DNA of 40,011 nucleotides from contig CAYVZU010000021.1 of the NCBI GenBank assembly GCA_964455935.1, positions 1 through 40,011 on the forward strand, read 5' to 3'. Shown here one piece after another: positions 1-12,000 of this stretch; within the stretch, counting starts at the first letter, position 1; each line of letters starts with the position of its first letter. The stretch comes from CAYVZU01 sp964455935 (GTDB taxonomy: Bacteria > Fibrobacterota > CAYVZU01). The notes under the pieces are model-generated. The model did no database searches, was not told the origin of the DNA, and worked only from the letters and a program-made list of their open reading frames with translations. The position numbers and the translations under genes are program-made.

Positions 1-1
1 A

Positions 2-3000
2 CATCTCAGCCAATCGGGGCAAGATCCCTACTGGGAATTCCCGGCGACCGGCAGCTATACTGAATATTCTGCCGGATGGCAGAGCCTGAGCATTGATTGG
101 GACGGCACATTTAATGGGGTACCAATTAACGATGATCACGTGGAGCTGGTGATTCTTACAAAGAAATACTACGAGCCGAACGATGACATCCGATTTATGG
201 AGCTGCGGCTTGACCGGACGCCGCCCTCAATCGGCACGAATATCACAATCAATAACTACATAGCCCCCGAAAATCCCCTTGCCGCGACAATCCCCATCTC
301 CGAGCCATGCCAAGCACACATTCAGATTCGGAACGAAGATGGCACAATTGTGCCTGGCACGGATGAAACACGGACCGTCGATGACCAGCCGCTTCAATAC
401 CAATGGACGCCCGGCGGCACGTTTCCCGACAACGCAAAACTCAAGATTTTCCTCCAACTCACCGATCTTGCTGGGAACCAAAGCGAATGGCTAACGGTGC
501 CCACGGATCCCGAAAAATTCATTGTCACGGATCTCACGGCGCCGACCGCAAATGTTTCCATTACAAATAGGGAATTTTCAATTAGCGCCACTGAGACAAA
601 TAAGCGCTATTGCCGGATAGCCGTCAGTAGCCTTGCTGATAATAATCCTGTTTACGTTACAGCCAAGATATGCAGCGACGCCGCGCTGCAGAACACGATC
701 AAGTCTTTCAGTCAGCAGATTCAGGTCCCAAATGGGTTCCCAACCTTTTATTTCGATTGGTATGGCGACAAGCTAAATGGCGCCAATGCAGCGGAAGGAA
801 CCTACCACGTTGCTGTCGAAATTAGGGATGATGTTGGACATCTGTTCTCAACCGCTGACCAAACGGGCTTTAATCCCCAGATAATTCTCGATAATTCGCC
901 TCCGGTGCTTTCGTTGGCGAACGTCGGTTCCAATACCGTTGTGGACTGCGGCACGATCCCTCGCGTTGTACCCAGCAATTCGACTTTGGCGTTTACATAC
1001 ACAACAGTTGGCGGCCTCAGCAATGCCAACACAATATCATTTGAACTCGCGCGAGTCCTTCCGCAGACGGACGCGCCTCTCGCGCTAACTCCCCTGCCCA
1101 TAACAAATCAAGCCGGGCAATTGAGTCTTAGCCTGGCCGGCTTGGCAGACGGGGTCTATCGATTCAAAGCATATGCCAATGATAATGCGGGAAACAGTGG
1201 GAAATCGAGCGCCTTCCTTACTGCTGTCCAGGGGTCACCCACTATTGCAGAGATCTTGATTGATAATACGCCGCCGGCTTTTTCAGCAGATCTGTCCAAA
1301 TTTGTGGTTGCGAACAACGAAAATGTAGACATTGCGGTTCAGTTGCTGGACGGTTTTGGACAACAGGCTGGTTTAGCATTCACCTATAGCATAGAAATCT
1401 ATGACCCCAACGGAAATGGCCCTGTTATGATCAGAAGCACACAGCCATTTCCCGGGCCATCCGTAACGGCTTCCTGGAATAGTTCGGCATCAATAAGCGG
1501 AAGATACACGATACGGGTTACACTAAGCGATCCGCTTCACAGTATCCAAACTGATCTGTTCTTGTTTGTTAACACGCGTCCGCCGGAGATCGCGGGAACG
1601 CACGGCGGCGGCGCCATCCTGAATGGCCAAACCTACATAATGGGTTCTGTGGGCGACCCCAATATCGGAACCAATAATCCGGCGCAGGGGTTTGATAAAT
1701 ATGAGGTCTACTACAAAGCGGGTGCAGACCAAAATCCCCCAAGCGACCTTTCCACTCTTGCATCCACTGGATGGAAGACAAAGGAAAGCAGTCATGAGGG
1801 GCTTTTTGCACCATTTCTCCGCCAAGGTTTTGGGGCGGACCCCAATAGCCCCTTCTCGAATACCGGATCGGTTCAAACTTCAGCCCAAGGCGATGCGCCC
1901 ATTGCGTATTGGAATCCAAGCGAGTTGACCGCAGGCCAAGATTATACCATGCTTCTACTGGCTTACGAGAAACAGAATACCACACCATCAATCGCAACAA
2001 AGACCTTCACGGTCACAGCCACGACAAATTCCAGCGGCATTCTCATAGAACAATTGCAGGTCGCACCAGGCGCCGGCCAGGAACAAAAAGTGGTGACGTG
2101 CAAGATTTTGAACTACCCGGCCGATGTATCCGTTGCCTTTGTTAGGGTAAGCGGTTCGGGGCTGGCGGAAAAGGTTTTCGAAAAGCTACAGTCCGGCATA
2201 CCCTCTGGTGGCATATTTTCCTATACCTGGAACATGACAAATAGTGCCGGTCAGAAGGTTCCTAATGGCTCTTACATGGCAGTCGTCAGCGCCGAAGAGC
2301 AATCTGGGACTGGTGTTGATTGGGAGGCCTCAAATTCGTTTCAGGTTACAACCGGTTTGCTCCTTACCGAAGCGGGCCTGAGCCCAAACAGGGGAACCGG
2401 TTTTGAGAGCATTGGTGATATTGTGGTCCCCCCGCGGCCTGAAAACCCAGGCGAAAACCGGATAAGCGTCAATTTTAAGGTGAATAAAAGAGTAAATGCA
2501 TCACTTGAGGTGTATGATGATTCGCCAACCCCGCTATTGCTTGCAACCGTAGGTCCGATTGAGAAGTCCGGCGGGGCCGATGCATTTCAGAGCATAACCT
2601 GGGATGGCGCGCGGAACGATGGACAGCCACTGCCGTATAGCGGGTCAGTGCGACACTATACGCTTACTTTGCGAGTTGTGGATGCTGACAACCCAACATC
2701 CCCGCAAACGGCGGTGTTCCAGGTTTTCCGGCTTACCCCGGAGCAGAAACAAAACATTGCTGAAATTCCAAATGCAACGGTTGTTTTGGATGACCTCGAT
2801 CGCAAATACGACAATTCAGCCGATGGCACAACTTCCGGTAGTTCCGACATTCTCTGGCGAACATTCATAGAAGGCAACAAGATATCCTACCCCGCCGAAG
2901 CGGTCCCGCTGACATTAAAAGCATCTGCAACGCAGACCATACCTGTCTGGACACGCACACCCGAAAATGACTACAAGGTGAGAATTCGACGAACCGCCAG

Positions 3001-6000
3001 CCCCATAGTGTTCAACGCGAGAGTCACAATTAGATTCCATTACAGCTATGACCCTCCTGACGTGTGGCCGTGGCCATGCACCCATCAAGAAACCTACAGC
3101 GACAGAGCATTTGACCTTACCGGACAAATATCTCGGGAGTCGTCAACAGCAACCCTCTCTCGTGGTACATACACCTCTTATCTTGAGATAAGAGGCGATG
3201 AAAACTGTCTGGGTGATTATGGCTTTACCTCGACAGCGGAACTGATAGATGTGAACTTCTACACGACCACACCGGACCGGAGTTTGAATCCTTATCTAAA
3301 GGCTACCGGCTTTGTGGAAGGCCGTTCCAGCAATCTTATATTGAACTGGCAATTTCAGGCCTCTTTGGCGGATGATATGACATGGGACTGCGCGGACCTG
3401 TCCTTCGAGGATGTTGTCCAGGCTAATGGCGAGTACCCCGATCACTATCGACCAGCCCAAAAAGATGAAGTGGTGGCAAACACAATACCCGAACCACTTC
3501 AGATAGCAGCAGCGGTACCGGAAATACGCATTTCTTTCGAAAAGGTACCGCAGTCTGGTCGTGTACGCATCGATTTCAAAGGTGCAGGGAATACGAATGA
3601 AGTTGATGATTTAATGGCGGATGGTCACGATTTGGTATACATCAAGGATTCATACTATCCTGCACCTGACCCAACGACAGGTAAATACTTTTATCGCATC
3701 TACAAAGATATTGGCGGTCAATTGACGTATACGAGTATTAATCATTCCTACAATCCTTATGGGCAGTTCACGGTTGCAGCCACTTCTGAAGCGCAGAGCA
3801 CAAAAACCGTGGTCTGGCCTTTCCCAAAGAGTCCGGCGCTTCCCGTGGGCCTGGTGGATGGCTTGCCCTACGACCAAATACTTTATAAGACCTTACCCAA
3901 CGCGGATCCCAGAGTAAATGGATATGGCAATATTATGGCCGATCGCATCAACAGCGATGCCTCCACTGCGTACATAGATAATGACGATTTGGTTATCCCA
4001 ACAACCTTCGACAAACCTGAGGGTGCCACCTATTCTGCTAATCTCTTCCCCTGGTTCTGGAACCATATGCAATCTGATAGATATTATTTGGGATCTAATA
4101 TACCTACAGTTACTCTGGTTGAGGACCAACGCCCTACCAAGACCAGTGTCAGCTTGAGTGGTTACCAGCTATCATTCACCACGGCCCTAACGCGGGGTGA
4201 TCCTTGGACAACGATTCTGGATCCGCAGCTCCCGTCCAGTAGCGGGGGGATGATCAAGGGTTCTCTCACTTTCAATCCCAACGGGTACCAAGCCACTTCT
4301 CATGAGATTTCGATTCGGAATGCTTATCAGGATCTAGTGGTCCACACATTTGCTGTACCCGATGCTGCTTTCTGGCCGCCATTTGGGGCGCTCGAACGCA
4401 ACCCCAACCTGGAGTTCACGAAGAAGACTGTTTCACTGTTGAAATTGGATGGATCCCCGAATGATGATGTAGAATTGTTGAATCCGGCCGATGTCGAAAT
4501 CAACACGCAAGATGTGTTTAGGCTGAACATGGCCCCGCTGACAACTCCGCAGCGTTTCATTGACCTAACCGGCACTATTTCGGCCGGGGGGATTGATAGA
4601 TATATCCTGGACTGCTATGACTATAAAGCCCAGACCTGGCAGACAATCGCCAGCGCGTATCATACCGGTTCTCATCTGGGATACTGGGATGTGACGCACT
4701 TGACAGGACCTTACTGCCTTCGTCTCCGCTTGCTTGACGATGCAACGGGACGACAGAAGGCGGTATACCAGGACATCAGTCTTGGGATACGCGTCTACCA
4801 AGGGGTTTCGGCAACGGTCTACAGCCCGTATTCAAAGGCGAAGATCTCCTTTCCGGCAGGCCATTCATTCGAAGGGGTCGCGTCGGTCTGCCCTGTGGAC
4901 ATTTCCGAGACACCGTACGCACAAAAGTTGAAACAGACCCCGATTGGCCCAGTTCTGGAGATCCTGCCATCAGGCGTGCTCTTTATGGATCCGAAGCCCC
5001 AACTCACATTCTATCTCACACGGGAAGACATAGACCAAATGGGCATTTCGGCTGGAAAAGTTGGATTGGCCAATATCTACTATATTGATGAAACAACGGG
5101 CGAACTGCAAATCATTGCGACTGTTCAAAAGCAGATGTTCAATTTGGATGCAGACGGTAAGCCAACCGGTTCTGCAATTGCCGTGGATAACACCACCAGC
5201 CTTGATGAAAACCATGTGGCCGCCTTCAGCTTTGAATTGCAGCACGCCTCAATCTATGGGGCCTTCAATGGCGCAGCGATTGTGGAAATCAATCCTCCGA
5301 ACTCGCCGACAACCAAGTTGGTTGTTGATCAATTGTCTGGGCGAGCCACAGCGAACAGCCAGATACTTGTATGGTCCGATGACGATCCTGTGCTGAACGA
5401 GAGCTCCGATCCGACCCCGCCTGTTTCGCGTGATGCTACCTCCGATGCATTGGGGAACTGGTCTCTTACCAATGTGGTCTTGCCCAAGCTAAATGGCGAG
5501 AACTACATCTATGCAAAGATCAGCGGCAAAGATGAAGTGGCGCAGGTGCAGGTTGTGACCGACAACGTTAGACCGCTATTCTTTGCGGCAAGCCTTGATC
5601 ATTACTATTATGGCGCAAACCATGCAATGGCGCGGCTCTTTATTGGTTCATTGGAGAAATGCGCTGCACGGATTTCAATCCTGGGCACCGGCATACCCGA
5701 ATTTTCAAAAGACATAAGCCTTGAACAAGGTGCGGACGGTAAAAGCTGGGCTTATGTTTACTACCCACTTGAAGGGGTACCCAATGGCGAATATACGGCC
5801 ACTTTCAGATTATTCGACGCTGCCGGTAATGAAGGCGGCCCTGTTTACCAGAAATTCTATGTTGACCGAATAGCACCGTCCGTTCAACTGACTGCTCCTT
5901 CCGGGGACAATTCCTGCGGCTTGATGCCGGTGCTAACCGGAAAGGCGTATGACCAAAGCGGAATTACTTCGTTGCTGGTCGAAGCCGTTGGCACATCCGG

Positions 6001-9000
6001 CTATTTGCTTTCGCAGCAGCCCATGGTTTCGTCTTCCGGGGACTGGACCTGCTATTTCGACCTCCGCACCTGGCCGGGTACCGCTTTCGTCAATGGAAGG
6101 AAGATCCTAATAAAAATAACCGTCACAGACCGGGCCGGTAACGTTAATACAATTGAACAACATGCAAATATCGATGCCGTGATATACGATGAGCAGGACC
6201 CCGTAGCCTTCACCGGTAAACGGGGTTGGAAGTACGACGAAAACAACTCCGGTCCGGAATACTTTGCCGGTGCAAGAAATCCGGCCAATTCCTATACCGG
6301 AAACTACTCCATGCAGGTTTCGATTCCGTACTCTTCCAGCAACTATCAAGCATCCGCAGCCTGGGGCGGGGTGCTTCCCAACACAACCGGCCAATCTTAT
6401 TTCACCTTTGCCTACAAAAAGACAAACCCCAAGACAGCCGTTCATGCGTATTTCCTCGTCAACGGTTATTGGCATGAAGCTGCTGAGGAGGGTCGATATT
6501 TTCAGGGCTGGTCGATTCCAAAATACGAAGACACCGAATGGCATGTGGTTTGTTTGCCCTTTGCATCGCACCGGGCGGCGAGCGGAGGATGCGGTGATCC
6601 TCTCGTTTCGCCCGAAGGCCAGTTGACACAGTTTGAAGTGGGGATTATCGGTAGCTATGCCGATGGGGAACACACTGTATTTTTCGACCGCATTGAATTC
6701 AAACGCACTCCATGGCAAACCACCGTTGCCAGATCGGGCAACTGGTCTGTCATCAACCCCGGCGGGGATCCCAATGCGGACCTTGTGATCAGCGATAACA
6801 CCGGCGCTGGTTACGGTGGCGGGGTTTATCTCAACAACCATGGTTCCGGCATTTCGCAGGACTGGACTACAGAACCGTTGGCCCAAAAGATCATTCCGGA
6901 CGTGTTTGTCACTCCGAAGACAATTATCAAATGGACCCAATTGGATCGAAGCCACAGCCTTACACTAGACCTTTTCACGAAATCGGTTGGCGGACAGGGC
7001 AAATGGCTCAAATACTCGGCCAACGCATCCAACCACTGGACCCTTCCGGGGCGGTACGTCAACCAGTTTGGCGCCGAAGGCTGGGTCAACATGTCTCCCC
7101 GGCCGCAGAATGTCTTTGGAACCGAAGAGAGCTTCATGCGCAGTCTATCGCAGGACATTGCAGCAACATTCGGCACGACCTACAACGCCGTTACCATGCT
7201 CGGCATTCACCATTTCAACGATGCGGGTGCTTTGGAAGGCGACCAGGGCGGCTACTTCAAAAATCTTCAGTTCATCGAAGACACCGACCTTCCCCAAATC
7301 ACCATCATACCGCCCCAAACGGCCTATGACTGGGCGGATAACCGTGCTCAATTTGGCATTGGTGGAACTGTGACGGATGCCACCAGCCAGGTCGCTCGCG
7401 TTGAAGTCTATGCCCAAGGCACGGGCGACTGGATCAAGGTAGGCGAGGCATCCGTCTTTATTGACTCCTATTGGGCTGCTTTCGTAGACGTAAGCACTTG
7501 GACTTCGGACCAGCTTCTTGAAGGCAAATACCTTCACTTCCAAGCCAAATCCATTGACCTGGCCGGCAACCAATCTTACAGCAACATTCGCATCGTCGAC
7601 ATGGCCCCCAAACACAAATGGCGCTCCATAGGACCCAGCAACACCGCGCCGCTTGCCCAGGGCTCCGGTGGCAACGCGCTGACGATCCAATCCAGCATGG
7701 CCACATTTACCGCGCCTCTATCTAATAACGTCGGCGTGGGAGATGTCATTCAATACGACCGCAACAACGACGGCACAATGGACGCAATTGCGGTCATCCA
7801 TGGCCGGAACTCATCGACTTCATACATGGTAAAAAGTGACACCGGCGTCAGTCCCTACAGCGTATCCGCCAACACCACCTGGTCTATTTACCGCGCCTAC
7901 ACAGGCCTGTATAATGCCGAACGGGGCTATGAGAACACGGGCATTGCCTCATCCGTCCGCGATTTTGACAAATGGACCGACGGTCGCAACCTTGTTTCCA
8001 GCAATGAAGTCTGGCACCTGGCCTGCTACGGCGACGGTCCGGACACCTATGGCACGGGATGGAACCAGCTTGTCACCATCTCGGGCTGGACCACTGGCCC
8101 CCAGAACTACCTTCGCATCTACACGCCCACATTGCCCGACGAAGTCGGCACCAGCCAGCGCCATAGCGGCAAATGGACCGATAACGCCTACCGCATCGTC
8201 TTTGGGGCCAAATGGAACGGCGGCATCCTCGTTCTTGGCGGCCACGTTCGCATCGAAGGCATTCAAATCGAAAACACCTTTAGCCGTGACCAGGGCGACA
8301 TCAAAGCCATTCGCATGGAAGGGGAGGGCGACTATAGCATCAGCTCCTGCATCTTTCGCGCCACCGGCAGCGGAGCGGCCCAGCAGCCTGACGCGGGCAT
8401 CGACTTCGACATCGCCCACAACTCCACGATCCGAATCTGGAACAACCTCATCTACAACTTCGGCACGGGCATCTACTGGAATTGGGAGAATAATTCCATT
8501 TACGGCGCTGTCTATAACAACACGGTCGTCAATTGCAGCTATATAGGCATTAACCTTTCGGGCTATGCGCAATACAACAACCTCCATTTAAAGAACAACC
8601 TGGTCCAGGGCGGCGGCACCAACTACATATGTGAGGGAATCCAGGAAGCCGCGAACAACCTTTCGCAGGATGCCACCTCGCCCAATGCGGCCCTGCGCAA
8701 CAAAACCGTCCAATTCGCCAACGCATCCACGGGCGACTATCATCTTGTTGCGGACACCGCAAACCCCGGGCGCAATGGGGGTGTGGACCTTTCGTTTGAT
8801 GCAATACTGTCCTTTAATACCGACCTCGATGGTGCGCTGCGCACGGGCGCCTGGGACATTGGCGCGGACGAAAGCGCGGGCCTCCTGTTAGACCCGCGGG
8901 TCAGCCATGCTACGCTCATGGCTGGGGCAACCTCCAACGCCACGATCAGCTTTGCTACCGAAACGGCCGTTTCTATAGGCGGTAAAATCCTCATCGCATT

Positions 9001-12000
9001 CAGCCCAAGCTTCAACGTCTCTCAAGCCCAATTCGCATCTGGCAACAATGGGGCCATGGCCTCAATCACAGGCCAGACGGTCGTCATCACCACGGGTACG
9101 GCCATCAATTCAGGCGAACAGGTTTCCCTTGTCCTGTCCAACATCCGCAACCCTCAGGTCAGCGGCATGGACGGATCATACTCGGTCCAGACTCAAAATG
9201 CATCCGGCAATATACTGGACCAAGGCACTGCGCCGGCCAGGACATTTGCGCCCGGCATGCTGACGGATGCGAGCGTAATGCATAGCTCGTACCTCACGGG
9301 CCAAGCCGCCGACGTCACCATCTCCTTCATTCCCGACAACCCCATTCCCGCCAACGGAACTATTAAAACCACATTTGCCGCGGGTTTTGACATCACCCGG
9401 GCGGCCTACCTAACCGGCAATGCCGGCGCCACCGTCTCCAAATCCGGCCAGGTCCTTACCATTCGCATCGGTACGGCGATATCTTCGGGCGAAGCGGTAT
9501 CCATCACCCTTGGAGGCATTATCAACCCGGCTCTGGACGGCCCAGGCGGTACATACTCTATTGAAACGCAAAATGCATTGGGGACCAAAATCGACCAAGG
9601 CACTGCTCCCGTCAACGCGTTTATCCAGCCGGTCCTTTTGGCGGTCTACTACTCCGTCGGCATCAACACGGCGGACCTCAAAGCGGGCAGCCCCCTCATC
9701 ACCATCACCGATGGTGAAGCCACCTTCAACGTGGCCCAGCACGACAACATCGGCGTCGGCGATGAAATCACCTATGATAATGACCGCAAATGCTACATCT
9801 CCAGCCGCACCGGCGCCACAACCTACCGAGTTACAACCGCGCGGGGCCAGATGCCGCCCGGTATCGTCTCTGCAGTCGTCGAATCCGTCAAGCGGGCCTT
9901 CAACGGCATCTATGCCGCCGAAGCGGGCGCAGGCGACGCAAACCACCTTGCCACCACGAACCTCTTAGGCGGCAACTACCAACTACACCTGGCCTGCTAC
10001 GGCGATGGTCCCGACACCTATGGCACGGGATGGAACCAGCTTGTCACGATCTCGGGCTGGACCACGGGTCCCCAGAACTATCTTCGCATCTACACGCCCA
10101 CATTGCCCAGCGAAGTCGGCACCAGCCAGCGCCATAGCGGCAAATGGACGGACAGCGCCTATCGCATCGTCTTTGGGGCCAAATGGACCGGCGGCATCCT
10201 CGTCCTTGGCGGCCACATTCGCATCGAAGGCCTGCAAATCGAAAACACCTTTGCCCGTGACGATGGCGACATCAAAGCCATCCGCATGGAAGGGGAGGGC
10301 GACTATCGCGTCAGCTCCTGCATCTTCCGCAGCACGGGCGGCGGGACCGCCGCCATCAACGACGCCGGCATCGACTTCGACATTGCCCACAACGCCACGG
10401 TCAAAATCCACAACAATCTCGTCTACAACTTTGGCACGGGCATCTACTGGAACTGGGAAAGTCATCCGATCAACGGCGCCGTCTACAACAACACGATCGT
10501 CAACAGCAGCTATGCCGGCATCCACCTTTCGGGCTACTCGCAATACAACAACCTTTACCTGAAAAACAACTTGGTCCAGGGAAGCGGCATCAACTATGTG
10601 GTAGAGGGCATCCAAGAGACCGCGAACAATCTTTCGCAGGATGCTACCTCGCCCGATGTTGCCCTGCGCTATAAAGCCGTTGTTTTCGCCAATGCCGCGG
10701 CAGGTGATTTCCATCTCTTTGGCGACCCCGCCAACCCAGCCAGGGGGACCGGACAGGACCTCTCGTCCGACAGCCACTTGGCGTTTTCAAACGACATCGA
10801 CGGCCAGGCCCGGACCGGGGCTTGGGACATTGGTGCCGATCAATTCACGCTGGCTCCCCTAGCCGTCTATTACTCGGTCGGCGTTCGGACCACGGACCTT
10901 CAGGCGGGCTGTCCTACCATTACCATCAACGCCGGCGCAGCCACCTTCTCCGTTGCGCAGCCCGACAACATCGGCGTTGGGGACAAAATCACTTACAACA
11001 CCACCTCCACCTGCTACATTTCCGGCCGCAGCAGCGCCACCGCCTTCTCGGTCATCACCAAAACCGGAAGCCTTCCTCTCAATGTTACTGCCAAAACCGT
11101 CAACAGCATCAAACGGGTATTCAACAGCCTTTCCAATGCAGAAGCCTACGCCGACGATTCCCTCGGCACGGCGAACCTGGTATTGGGCAACTACATCCTT
11201 AACCTCGCCTGCTACGCCGACGGCGCCGATCCCACCAAGGTGACTGTCAACGGCTACGCCACCGATGCCGAACACTGCATTCGTATCTTTGCGCCCGCGC
11301 TTCCCAGCGAAGTGGGAATCAGCCAGCGCCACACAGGCATCGTCAACACCGGCTATCGCATTGTCACCAATCCCGGCGATTGGGGAAGCCTCCTCGCCAT
11401 CGACGATGACTACGTTCGTATAGAAGGCATCTCCTTGCGCAACACCGGCACCCTCAGCCACTACGGCATCTACACAAGCGGCGAAAAGGGCATTCGCATC
11501 GACAAATGCCTTATCTCCGGCTGTACCCGCCAGAGTATCACCGTATCGGATGCGGGCGGGGTCGGCGCCATTGACGACACCTGCTATGTTATAAACAGTT
11601 TTGTTTACAATACCGCGCACATAGGGACCCTGGTTGGAGGCGCCTCCGCCTACGTTAACATTTATAACGTCACCACAATCAACAGCGGGTTTGACGCATA
11701 CAAAGTGACTGATGATGTCAGGGCTGGATCGGTGAAATTTGTCAACTGCTACGGTCATACCAAAGACGGCTCCGAATGCTTTCATTTGGGAACAGGCGGC
11801 CGGGCCGCCCTATTCAACTGTGCTTCCGAAGACGGGACGGGCCATATCAAGAATATGGTGCCTTCCATGGGTGCGCCGACTTATTTTACGAACGTTACGC
11901 AAGGATGCGAGAACGGCCACATCGGCCCAAGCTCGGTGTTAAAGGATGCCGGGGTCAATGTCGGTAATGCATTCAGCGATGATGTCGATGGGCAGGCACG

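Noticed and set aside
10859..11785. A 308-codon minus-strand frame opposite the giant gene
   Set aside because: It mirrors a GC-rich coding frame, shows no domain, and lies fully inside a clear beta-helix gene. Many similar antisense frames (e.g. 8587-7949, 10777-9983) have the same origin.
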